Assembly: GCF_030283145.1 (NCBI RefSeq) | Contig: NZ_JASNWE010000004.1 | Coordinates: 124,001-188,000, forward strand | DNA: 64,000 nt | Source of the DNA: Actinomadura xylanilytica | GTDB taxonomy: Bacteria > Actinomycetota > Actinomycetes > Streptosporangiales > Streptosporangiaceae | Reading direction: 5' to 3' | In this document: piece after piece, positions 42,876 through 51,136 of the stretch | Layout: each line of letters opens with the position of its first letter | Position numbering within the stretch: position 1 is the stretch's first letter | Position numbers and translations under genes: made by a program | The notes under the pieces: generated by a model | What the model was told of the DNA's origin: nothing | Seen by the model: only the letters and a program-made list of their open reading frames with translations | The model's database searches: none

Positions 42876-45800
42876 CTAAACGGATCCGGATCCGGCCAGT
42901 TCCTCTTCCACCAGGCCGGCGAGGGTGCGCACGGTCGGCCGCCGGAACAGCCGGGCGACCGTGACCTCCACGTCGAAGTGCTGGCGGATGCGCCACGCGA
43001 GCTGGACGGCCATCAGGGAGTTGCCGCCCAGCTCGGCGAAGTCGTCGTCCAGGCCGACCCGCTGGACCCCGAAGGCCGCCGCCCAGTAGTCCGCGATCTG
43101 CTGCTGCAACGCGGTCTCCGGTTCGGCGTAGGGCGTGTCGAGCATCCGCTCGGCGCCCTGCGCGGTGTTGAGGAGCGTCTCGGCCTCGCCGAGCTCCTTT
43201 TCGATCACGTCGCCGGTGAGGGACCGCACCCGGCGCAGGTTGGCCGTCAGGCCCTCCGGGCACACCACCAGGTGCGGCGCCGCCCAGGTGTGCAGCAGGG
43301 CGCGGAGCGCGCTCATGCCGGCCGCCGGGGTGATCAGCCAATCGGTGGTGTCGCTCGGCGCGGGCGGCGCGTCCTCCCGTCCCGGCGCGGTGTCCCGCGC
43401 GCGGGCGACGCCGGGGTCCGCCGCGGTGTCGGCCTCGACGGCGTCCGGGTCCACCCGGCGGAGCGAGTACTCCTCGATCGCGATCAGCTCCGTGCCGTCC
43501 TCGGCGAGGACGGAGATGTCGGCGACGACGACCTCCCCCTCCCCGTCGTCGAGCTCCCGCAGGTCCACGTGGAAGCGCGGCGGCAGGGGCGCGCGGACGA
43601 GGATCCGGCGGTAGCCGAAGGGGAGGTACTTGTGCCCCTTCCTGATGCCCTTGATGATGCGGGCGTTGGACACGGCGTCGTCGAACAGCGCCGGGTGCAG
43701 CGTGTACTGGTCGCACTCGCCGTGGAACTCGGCGGGCAGGTCGACGGTCCCGAACTGCCTGCGCGGGCCCACGTCGATGCGCTCGATGCTGTACCAGTGC
43801 GGCCCGAACGAGACGATGCCGCGCGACTCGAAGCCCGGCTCCGGCTCGAAACTGAAGTCGGTGCACCCGGCGCGCGCGGCCTCCGGGTCGTGCACCGGCG
43901 CGGGCTCGGCGGGCACCGTGCGGACGTGCGCCCGGACCCGCTCCACCCAGTCGGCCTCCGTGCTCTCCGCGGGCGCGACGCTGATGGTGACGTCGTGGCC
44001 GTCGGCGGCGGGCCTGAGCACCATCCTCAGTTCCTGCTCGGTCCGCACCGCCACCGGCCCGAGGAACACCACGTCGGTGAGCTCGACGTCGCCGGCCGGG
44101 CCGCCGTCCACGATCTCGACCGCCGCCCGGATCATCTCCAGGCAGGCCGAGCCGGGCAGGATGGGCACGCCGCCGATGCGGTGGTCGGTGAGGGCGAAGT
44201 GCGACTCGGGGCCGAGCACGGTGGAGAAGACCGCGTCGCCCGTCAGGTCGTGCAGCCGGCGTCCGAGCAGGGGGTGGTCCACCGGCTCGGACCACTTGCC
44301 GCCGCGCAGCTCCCGGAACACGTTGGGGGTGATGCGGGCGGAGTCGACCGCCATCCCGACGTCGCGCCACGCGGCCCAGCTGATCGACAGGACCGCCTCG
44401 CCGAGCCCGGACCGCTGGCGGGCGAACGCGTCGAGGAAGCAGTTGGCCGCGCAGTAGTCGACCTGCCCGAAGTCGCCGACCACCGAGGTGATCGACGAGA
44501 ACAGGACCATGAAGCCGGTCCGGCCGCCGAGGACGCGGTGCAGCGCGAGCGTGCCGGCCACCTTCGGCGCGAGCACCCGGCGCGCGTCCTCCCGGTCCCG
44601 CACCGCGAGCATCCCGCCGCCGGCGACGCCGGCGGCGTGGAACACCCCGTCGATTTCGCCGAACCGGTCGGCGGCCTCCGCGACGACGGCGCCGAGCGCG
44701 GCCTCGTCGGTCACGTCGCAGGCGCGCACCATGACCTCGGCGCCCGCCTCCTCCAGTGCGGTCAGGCTCTGGAGCCGGCGGCGCAGCATCTCGTCGCCGC
44801 CCTCGTCGGCGATCAGGTCCGGCCAGCCGGCCCGGTCGGGCAGCGGCGACCGGCCCACCAGGACCAGGTTGGCCCGGCAGGCGCCGGCCAGCTCCGCGGC
44901 CGTGGTGAGGCCGATGCCGCCGAGCCCGCCGGTGATGAGGTAGGTCCCGCCCTCGCGCAGGACGGCCGGGCGCTCCGCCGGGATCTCGACCGGGACGCCG
45001 GTGTAGGACCAGGCCCAGCGCTTCAGGCCGCGCCACGCCACCTGCTGGTCGTCGGTCCCGGCCAGCGCCTCCCGGAGGAGCTGCCCCGCCAGCGTCCGCG
45101 CGGGGAGCCGGGCGGGCGCGGCGAGGTCGACGCTGCGGCAGGCGATCCCGCCGAGCTCGCTGTTCATCAGGATGGTCGGGCCGAGCAGCAGCGCCTTGCC
45201 GGGCTCCACCCGGTCCCCGCCCGACACCTCCTGGAGGTTGGTGCTGACGGCCAGCACCTGGATCGGATGGTCGGCGACCTGCACCTCCAGCGCCTGCGCG
45301 AGATGCATGAGCGAGTAGAAGCCCCGCTCGGACACCTCGTCCACGACCGCGGGGCTCAGGCACCGGTCCTCGGGCCCGGTCGCCGTCCAGCCGTGCACGA
45401 CGTGGGTCGGCAGGGCGTCGCCGCCGAGCCGGTCGAGCAGCGACTCGAAGTCGGCGCGCTCGGCCGCGCGGACGGTGAACCGGCCCGGCTCCGTCTCGGC
45501 GAACTCCGGGCCCGCCGACACCGTGGTGACGGCCGCGCCGGCCTCGGCCAGCAGGACGGCCAGCTCGTCGACGGGTCCGGCGCCCGGCGTCAGCACCAGC
45601 CACCTGGAGTCCGGCGGGACGTCCGGGACCGCCGGCGGCAGCGGGCGCTCGACCCAGATCGGGGTGTAGACGGCCTCGTCGATCGGCAGGACGCGGCCGT
45701 CGTCCTCCTCGGCGTCCCGCGAGCCGGTGCCGGTGCCGGAGTCCGAGGGGTCGGGGTCCAGCCAGAACCGCTGCCGCTCGAAGGGGTAGGTGGGCAGCGG

Positions 45801-48458
45801 GGTGCGGCGGCCCGTCCGGCCCCCGGCCTCCTGCCCGTCCCCGTCCCCGTCCGCGTCCGCGTCCGAGGTGCGGCCTCGGGTGATCGCGTCCCAGTCGAGG
45901 TCCACACCGGAGCTCCAGAGGCGTCCGGCGGCCTCCAGCGCCAGGGTCTCGTCGTCGCTCTCGGTCAGGGGGTGCCGCATCGAGCCCGCCATCGGGACGC
46001 GGGCGCCGAGGACGCCGCGGGCGAGGGTGGTCAGCGTCCGTCCGGGCCCGACCTCCAGCAGCACCCGGTCCGCGGACGCGCCGAGCGTCTCCACGCAGTC
46101 CGCGAAGCGGACGGTGCCGCGCAGGTGGTCCGCCCAGTAGCCGGGATCGGTCGCCTGCCCCGGAGTGATCCAGGTGCCCGTGAGGTTGGACAGGAAGGGC
46201 AGCTCCGGCTCGTTCAGGGTGACGGCCGCGACCCGCTCGCGGAACGGTTCGAGGATCGGGGTCATCATCCCGGTGTGGAAGGCGTGCGAGGTCGTCAGCC
46301 GCCGGCCCCGCGCCCCCCACCCGGCCAGCCGCCGCTCCAGCGCGCCGATCGCCGTCTCCGGGCCGGCCACCACCGTGACCTCGGGGCCGTTGACCGCGGC
46401 GACCTCCGCGCCGCCGAGGAGCATGGGCGCGATCAGCCGTTCGGGGAGCGGGACGGCCAGCATGGCGCCGGGCGGCATGCTCTGCATGAGCTCGCCGCGC
46501 GCGGCCACCAGCGACAGCGCGTCCTCCACGGAGAAGACGCCGGCGAGGCACGCCGCGGTGTACTCCCCGATGCTGTGGCCGAGCATCGCCTCGGGGACGA
46601 TCCCCCAGGACTCGAACAGGGCGGCCATCGCGTACTCGACGACGAACAGCGCCGGCTGCGCGAACCGCGTCCGGCCGAGCCTCTCGGCCGCCGCCGCGTC
46701 GTCGCCCGTGTACATGAGGTCGCGGAGGTCGGCGCCGTCCAGGAACGGGGTCAGCGCCTCCGCGCAGCGGTCCACCTCCCGGCGGAAGACCTCCTCGGCG
46801 CGGTAGAGGCCGCGTCCCATGTCGGGGTACTGCGCCCCCTGCCCGGGGAACAGGAACGCGACGCCGCGCCCGTTGCCCGCGGCCTTCGAGGCTCCGCCGG
46901 AGCCGCGGGCCTCGTCGAGCGCGGCGGCGGCCTCGCCCGCGGTGGCCGCCACGACCGTCCGGCGGTGCGGGAACTGCCGGCGGCCGTGCTGGAGAGTCCA
47001 GGCGACATCGGCCAGCGGGGCGTCGCCCGCGGACTTCAGATGCTCGGCGAGCAGCCCGGCCGCCGCGTCGAGCGCGGTCGCCGTCCGCGCGGACAGCGGC
47101 AGGATGTACGGCCCGGCCGCCCGCCGCCCGGCGTGCCTCGCGACGGCGTCCGGCGGCTGCTCCAGCACGACGTGGGCGTTGGTGCCGCCGATGCCGAACG
47201 AGCTCACCCCGGCCCGCCGCAGCCCCGTCCAGGGTTCGAGCGCGGTGTTGACGTAGAAGGGGCTCGCCGCGAAGTCGATGCCGGGGTTGGGCTCCTCGAA
47301 GTGCAGCGTCGGCGGGATCTCGCCCTTCTCGATCGCCAGGCACGCCTTGATGATCCCGGCGACGCCCGCCGCGGCGCCGAGGTGGCCGACGTTCGGCTTG
47401 ACCGACCCGAGCACGCAGTACTGGTCGGCCACCGCGCCCGCCGCGCGGAACGCGTTGGTCAGCGCGGTCACCTCGATGGGGTCCCCGACCAGGGTGCCGG
47501 TCCCGTGCGCCTCGACGTACCCGATCGACTCGGGGCCGACCTCGGCGACCGCCAGCGCCTCCATCACCAGCTTGGTCTGCCCCTCGACGCCGGGCGCGGT
47601 GAAGCCCGCGCGGGCGGCCCCGTCGTTGTTGATCGCCGAGCCCCGGATCACCGCGTACACGTGGTCGCCGTCGGCCCTGGCCTCCTCCAGCCGCTTCAGG
47701 GTCAGCACCCCGGCGCCGGTCCCGAACACGGTGCCGGACGCCTTGGCGTCGAAGGCGCGGACGTGGCCGTCCGCCGAGCCGATGCCCCCGTCCACCCGCC
47801 GGTGGCCCCGGCCGTAGGGCAGCCGGACGTCCACGGCGCCCGCGAGCGCCATGTCGCACTCGCCCATCCGCAGCGCCTGGCAGGCGAGGTGGATGGCCAC
47901 CAGCGCGGTCGAGCACGCGGTCTGGACGGTGAAGCTCGGCCCCTGCAACCCGAGCCGGTACGACACCGTGGTGGTGAGGTAGTCGGGGTCGGTGGCGGTC
48001 GCGATGCTCATCCCGCCGGCGGCGCTGTACGCGGCGCTGTTGCGGTAGGCGTTGGTGTAGCCGTAGGTGTACTGGCCGCCGCCGCCGAACACGCCCACCG
48101 TGCCGTCGTACCGCCCGACGTCGTACCCGGCGTCCTCCAGGGCGGTGTGGCAGGTCTCCAGGAACAGCCGGCCCTGGGGGTCCCTGATCTGCGCGTCCCG
48201 GGCGGTGTAGCCGAAGAACGCGGCGTCGAAGCCGTCCATGTCGTCGATCAGGGGGCACGCCTTGACGTAGTCCGGATCGTTGATGTCGGACTCGGACACC
48301 CCGTTCGCGCGGAGCTCGTCGTCGGTCAGGAACGTGATCGACTCGACGCCCTTCGCCAGGTTGTTCCAGTATTCGCGGGCGTTGTTCGCGCCCGGGAACC
48401 GGCACGCCAGACCGGTGATCGCGATATCGTTCTCGCGGAGGTCGGTGTCCATCGCCAT
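42876..48458 (-). CDS. Type I polyketide synthase, KS-AT-KR-DH-ACP
   Basis: A 1,860-residue single-module PKS. KS about 10-435: Cys182 in TACSTAL, His318 in EAHGTGT, His359 in NVGHLGAAAG, all intact. AT about 530-830: Ser629 in GHSIGEYTAAC and HAFH at 725-728, the malonyl-CoA signature. KR about 930-1370: GGTYLITGGLGGIGL and Tyr1335 in VDYCAANCF. DH about 1393-1670: His1426 in DHRIGGVPILPG and Asp1593 in HPALFDD. ACP about 1785-1855: Ser1814 in ELGGNSLMA. KR precedes DH, the reverse of the usual DH-KR order. The expected unit is an enoyl extension. No docking domains or TE are seen. Its ATG directly follows the stop of the free carrier gene. Confidence 0.93.
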   Translation of the reverse strand: MAMDTDLRENDIAITGLACRFPGANNAREYWNNLAKGVESITFLTDDELRANGVSESDINDPDYVKACPLIDDMDGFDAAFFGYTARDAQIRDPQGRLFLETCHTALEDAGYDVGRYDGTVGVFGGGGQYTYGYTNAYRNSAAYSAAGGMSIATATDPDYLTTTVSYRLGLQGPSFTVQTACSTALVAIHLACQALRMGECDMALAGAVDVRLPYGRGHRRVDGGIGSADGHVRAFDAKASGTVFGTGAGVLTLKRLEEARADGDHVYAVIRGSAINNDGAARAGFTAPGVEGQTKLVMEALAVAEVGPESIGYVEAHGTGTLVGDPIEVTALTNAFRAAGAVADQYCVLGSVKPNVGHLGAAAGVAGIIKACLAIEKGEIPPTLHFEEPNPGIDFAASPFYVNTALEPWTGLRRAGVSSFGIGGTNAHVVLEQPPDAVARHAGRRAAGPYILPLSARTATALDAAAGLLAEHLKSAGDAPLADVAWTLQHGRRQFPHRRTVVAATAGEAAAALDEARGSGGASKAAGNGRGVAFLFPGQGAQYPDMGRGLYRAEEVFRREVDRCAEALTPFLDGADLRDLMYTGDDAAAAERLGRTRFAQPALFVVEYAMAALFESWGIVPEAMLGHSIGEYTAACLAGVFSVEDALSLVAARGELMQSMPPGAMLAVPLPERLIAPMLLGGAEVAAVNGPEVTVVAGPETAIGALERRLAGWGARGRRLTTSHAFHTGMMTPILEPFRERVAAVTLNEPELPFLSNLTGTWITPGQATDPGYWADHLRGTVRFADCVETLGASADRVLLEVGPGRTLTTLARGVLGARVPMAGSMRHPLTESDDETLALEAAGRLWSSGVDLDWDAITRGRTSDADADGDGDGQEAGGRTGRRTPLPTYPFERQRFWLDPDPSDSGTGTGSRDAEEDDGRVLPIDEAVYTPIWVERPLPPAVPDVPPDSRWLVLTPGAGPVDELAVLLAEAGAAVTTVSAGPEFAETEPGRFTVRAAERADFESLLDRLGGDALPTHVVHGWTATGPEDRCLSPAVVDEVSERGFYSLMHLAQALEVQVADHPIQVLAVSTNLQEVSGGDRVEPGKALLLGPTILMNSELGGIACRSVDLAAPARLPARTLAGQLLREALAGTDDQQVAWRGLKRWAWSYTGVPVEIPAERPAVLREGGTYLITGGLGGIGLTTAAELAGACRANLVLVGRSPLPDRAGWPDLIADEGGDEMLRRRLQSLTALEEAGAEVMVRACDVTDEAALGAVVAEAADRFGEIDGVFHAAGVAGGGMLAVRDREDARRVLAPKVAGTLALHRVLGGRTGFMVLFSSITSVVGDFGQVDYCAANCFLDAFARQRSGLGEAVLSISWAAWRDVGMAVDSARITPNVFRELRGGKWSEPVDHPLLGRRLHDLTGDAVFSTVLGPESHFALTDHRIGGVPILPGSACLEMIRAAVEIVDGGPAGDVELTDVVFLGPVAVRTEQELRMVLRPAADGHDVTISVAPAESTEADWVERVRAHVRTVPAEPAPVHDPEAARAGCTDFSFEPEPGFESRGIVSFGPHWYSIERIDVGPRRQFGTVDLPAEFHGECDQYTLHPALFDDAVSNARIIKGIRKGHKYLPFGYRRILVRAPLPPRFHVDLRELDDGEGEVVVADISVLAEDGTELIAIEEYSLRRVDPDAVEADTAADPGVARARDTAPGREDAPPAPSDTTDWLITPAAGMSALRALLHTWAAPHLVVCPEGLTANLRRVRSLTGDVIEKELGEAETLLNTAQGAERMLDTPYAEPETALQQQIADYWAAAFGVQRVGLDDDFAELGGNSLMAVQLAWRIRQHFDVEVTVARLFRRPTVRTLAGLVEEELAGSGSV
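45836..45865. repeat. Hexamer repeat inside the PKS gene (post-AT linker)
   Basis: Five copies of CGTCC(C/G) in frame encode an alternating Asp-Ala/Asp-Gly stretch (residues about 865-875) in the linker after the AT domain. Confidence 0.75.
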
Positions 48459-48794
48459 TCAGCCTTCCGTCCGACCGGCTCTGGCCGCGGCGCGCAACGC
48501 CCGCTGCCTCTGGTTGACCATCGCGCGGCGCACCCGTTCGGGAAGCCCCTGGGGCGCCGTCTCACCATGGACCAGAAAATGCGCCAGAGCGCGAATGTTC
48601 TGATTCTCATAGAACGCCACGAGCGGTATCTCGCGGTCCAGCGCGACCGCCAGGTCGGCGCAGACCGCGGCGACCATGCGAGACGTCCCGCCGAACTCGA
48701 AGAAATTGTCGTCGGTGCCGAAGTCTCCGGTGCCGAGCCGGGCGGCCCAGGCTTTCCGGACGGTCTCGACCACCGATCGTTCCAGATCGTCCAC
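48459..48794 (-). CDS. Free-standing carrier protein (PCP/ACP)
   Basis: A 111-residue carrier protein: a first helix LERSVVETVRKAWAARL, then DNFFEFGGTSRMVAAV with the phosphopantetheine-site Ser in GGTS, and helix III ALAHFLVHG. The DNFFEFGG form is PCP-like. A basic C-terminal tail of about 30 residues (RRAMVNQRQRALRAAARAG) is extra. The GTG start at 48794 is used, and its stop is directly joined to the PKS start. It may shuttle an aminoacyl group between the free A domain (49565-51136) and the PKS. Confidence 0.88.
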   Translation of the reverse strand: MDDLERSVVETVRKAWAARLGTGDFGTDDNFFEFGGTSRMVAAVCADLAVALDREIPLVAFYENQNIRALAHFLVHGETAPQGLPERVRRAMVNQRQRALRAAARAGRTEG

Positions 48795-48848
48795 GGCCTC
48801 AATACCACCATTTCCAGCGCGACCCGGGCCAGTCTTACTTTGCGTGTC

Positions 48849-49568
48849 CTACTTGGCGCCGGCGGCGCGCTCCGGGGCCCGTTCCCGGTCCTGCCCGGTG
48901 TCGTGGTGGACCGGGCCGGCGGGCCGCGGGCGGGCCACCAGGTCGGCCGGCCGGCCGCCGGGGATCTTCGCCAGCAGGTCCCCGATCAGGGCGCGGGCCT
49001 CCTCCTTCTCCCGCCGCGGGATCGAGTCGAGCATGTCCGACAGGCCCGCCGCCGCGATGCCCCGGTAGAACTCGTCGCGCAGGATCGAGCACAGCACCGC
49101 GTCGTGGTACTCGCCGTCCAGGAAGAAGTAATCGCGGAGCACGCCCTCCACCGTCACGCCCCACTGGGCCAGGATCGGGACCACGTTCTTGTTGTACAGG
49201 CCGTAGAGGAGTTCCACTCGGTGCGCGTTCATCGCGTGGAACAGGTAGACGAGCAGCAGCAGCCCGCCCTCGGCCGCGTAGCCGTGATTGAACTGGTCCT
49301 TCTCACCCACTCCGGTTCCGATCGAGTAGCTGCCCTCGTACTCTTCCTTGCGGGTCCAGGTGACGACCCCGACGCGCCGCTTGCTGCTGTTCTCCACCAC
49401 CATCATGAAATGGGTGTCGCCGTGCTGGTTCTCGTTCCTGAGATCCTCGGCGGAGATCAGTTTCGGACGGCCCGACGCGTACCAGCTCGATTCCGCGGCC
49501 AGCCATTTCGCGAGCCGCTCGTAGTCGGCGGGCGAGCACTGATCGAGTGAGACCAGGGTGCCTTTCAT
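48849..49568 (-). CDS. GNAT-family acetyltransferase
   Basis: A 239-residue GNAT protein: KLISAEDLRNENQHGDTHFM, SSKRRVGVVTWTRKEEYEG, SIGTGVGEKDQFNHGYAAEG (acetyl-CoA loop variant), MNAHRVELLYGLYNKNVVPI and WGVTVEGVLRDYFFLDGEYH. The last segment resembles RimJ/RimL-type ends. About 50 extra C-terminal residues look disordered. It overlaps the adenylation gene stop by 4 bases (ATGA). It might acylate the amine of a building block; the acceptor is unknown. Confidence 0.8.
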   Translation of the reverse strand: MKGTLVSLDQCSPADYERLAKWLAAESSWYASGRPKLISAEDLRNENQHGDTHFMMVVENSSKRRVGVVTWTRKEEYEGSYSIGTGVGEKDQFNHGYAAEGGLLLLVYLFHAMNAHRVELLYGLYNKNVVPILAQWGVTVEGVLRDYFFLDGEYHDAVLCSILRDEFYRGIAAAGLSDMLDSIPRREKEEARALIGDLLAKIPGGRPADLVARPRPAGPVHHDTGQDRERAPERAAGAK

Positions 49569-51136
49569 GGGTGTGCCTCTCGTCCGTCCGGGGGTTGTTC
49601 CAGCTCGGCCGCCAGCCGGCCGCGGTCCACCTTCCCGTTGCCGTTCACCGGGAGCGTCCGCCGATACCGGAAACGCGTTGGCAGCATGTAGGCGGGCAGC
49701 GCGCCGCGCACCAGCTCGACCAGGTCGCGGGCGGGCACCGGACGGCCCGTGTAGGCCGCCGCCAACCCCTGGTCCGCGGTGCCGAGCACCACCGCGTCGC
49801 GCACCTGCGGATGCCGCCGCAGGACCGCCTCGATCTCGCCCGGCTCGACCCGGTACCCCCGGACCTTCAGTTGATCGTCGGTGCGCCCGAGGTGGACGAT
49901 CCGGCCGTCCTCCAACCGGACCCGGTCCCCGGTGCGGTACCAGCACTCCGGGTCGGACGGCGCGGGCGCCCGGGACGGGCGGGGGCCCGCCTCGCGGCGG
50001 AGGAACCGGCCGGGGTCGTCCCCGGGGTCCAGGTAGCCGGGGAACCGCTGCGGGCCGCGCAGGATCAGCTCCCCCTCATCCGCCGGGCGGCCCGCCGCGT
50101 CGAGGACCAGGTGCTCCACCGTCGGCAGCGGCGACCCGATGGGCACCGTCCCGTTGGACGTCCGGGGCCAGAGCCGCCGGTCGTCCGGCAGCCGGTAGGT
50201 CATGCAGAAGACGGTGGCCTCGGTGGGGCCGTAGGTGTTCTCGATGACGCTGCCGGGCGCCGCGTCCGCCCAGGCCGCCGCCTGCTCCGCGGTCAGCCGG
50301 TCGCCTCCGAACAGGGTCCGGCGCAGGCCGGGCATGCTGCCGGGGCGCAGGTCGCGGGCACGCAGGGCGAACGTCACCGCCGAGGGGACCGAGAACCAGT
50401 GCGTGATGCGGCGGCGGTTGACGTGGACCGACGGCCGGAGCGCCTCGTTCCCGGCCGGGACGACCACGGTCGCGCCGCTCCCCCACCCGTGGAAGAGGAC
50501 GAACACCGAGGGGTCGAAGGTCAGGTCGAAGGTGAGCGAGAGCCGGTCGCCCGGTCCGATCGGCCAGCACGCGGCGGACGAGTCCAGGAACGCGTCCACG
50601 TTGGCGTGCGTCACCGGCACGCCCTTGGGCCTGCCGGTCGAGCCCGAGGTGAAGAGCGTGTAGACGACGTCCGCGCGCGCGGCCGGCGACGGCGGCGGCC
50701 CCTCGTCCCCGGTCGGCGGGACGCCGGGCAGCGCCACCACCGTCGCGCCGGTCGCCGACGCCACGGCGCCGAGGTGCCCGGTCCGCGCCCCGCCGCAGCT
50801 CGAGCCGTCCGCCAGGATCAGGTCGAGCCCGGTCGCCTCGGCCACCAGCCGGTTGCGCTCGGCGGGGACCGCCGGGTTCAGCGGGACGATCGTCGCGCCC
50901 AGCCGGAGTCCCGCGAGGTATCCGGCGTAGGCGAGGAACGTGCGCCCGCAGAGCACGCCCATCCGCCGCGGCGGCGTCCCCCCGTGCCGTTCGACGAGCA
51001 GCCCGGCGAGGCGCGCGGCGGCCCGGTCGAGGTCCCGGTAGCTCCACGCCTCACCGCCGATCTCCAGGGCGGACGCGTCGGCATGCCGCTCCGCCGCCGC
51101 GGCGAACCGCCCGAACAGCGACCAGGGCGCGGTCAT
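49565..51136 (-). CDS. Free-standing NRPS adenylation domain
   Basis: A 523-residue A domain without PCP or C. Core motifs are intact: TLFTSGSTGRPKG (A3), LTFDLTFDPSVFVLF (A4), NTYGPTEATVF (A5), WYRTGDRVRLEDG (A7), GRTDDQLKVRGYRVEPGEIE (A8), and LPVNGNGKVDRGRL with the A10 lysine. The pocket line begins D-P-F-S and does not match a code that I can assign. It must load a carrier in trans; the free carrier at 48459-48794 is the nearest. It overlaps the C-A gene by 4 bases. Confidence 0.9.
   Translation of the reverse strand: MTAPWSLFGRFAAAAERHADASALEIGGEAWSYRDLDRAAARLAGLLVERHGGTPPRRMGVLCGRTFLAYAGYLAGLRLGATIVPLNPAVPAERNRLVAEATGLDLILADGSSCGGARTGHLGAVASATGATVVALPGVPPTGDEGPPPSPAARADVVYTLFTSGSTGRPKGVPVTHANVDAFLDSSAACWPIGPGDRLSLTFDLTFDPSVFVLFHGWGSGATVVVPAGNEALRPSVHVNRRRITHWFSVPSAVTFALRARDLRPGSMPGLRRTLFGGDRLTAEQAAAWADAAPGSVIENTYGPTEATVFCMTYRLPDDRRLWPRTSNGTVPIGSPLPTVEHLVLDAAGRPADEGELILRGPQRFPGYLDPGDDPGRFLRREAGPRPSRAPAPSDPECWYRTGDRVRLEDGRIVHLGRTDDQLKVRGYRVEPGEIEAVLRRHPQVRDAVVLGTADQGLAAAYTGRPVPARDLVELVRGALPAYMLPTRFRYRRTLPVNGNGKVDRGRLAAELEQPPDGREAHP

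Noticed and set aside
42856..48405. A second long minus-strand frame (1,849 codons) over the PKS
   Set aside because: It is the +1 shadow of the PKS frame; it lacks all KS, AT, KR, DH and ACP motifs, which are in the 42876-48458 frame.
42459..49550. A 2,363-codon plus-strand ORF antisense to the PKS, and similar giant plus-strand ORFs at 68-3067, 20133-22466, 22313-24730 and 51154-54291
   Set aside because: They are rich in Arg, Gln, His and Gly with no recognisable domain, and lie exactly opposite genes with complete motifs. Long antisense frames are expected at this GC content.
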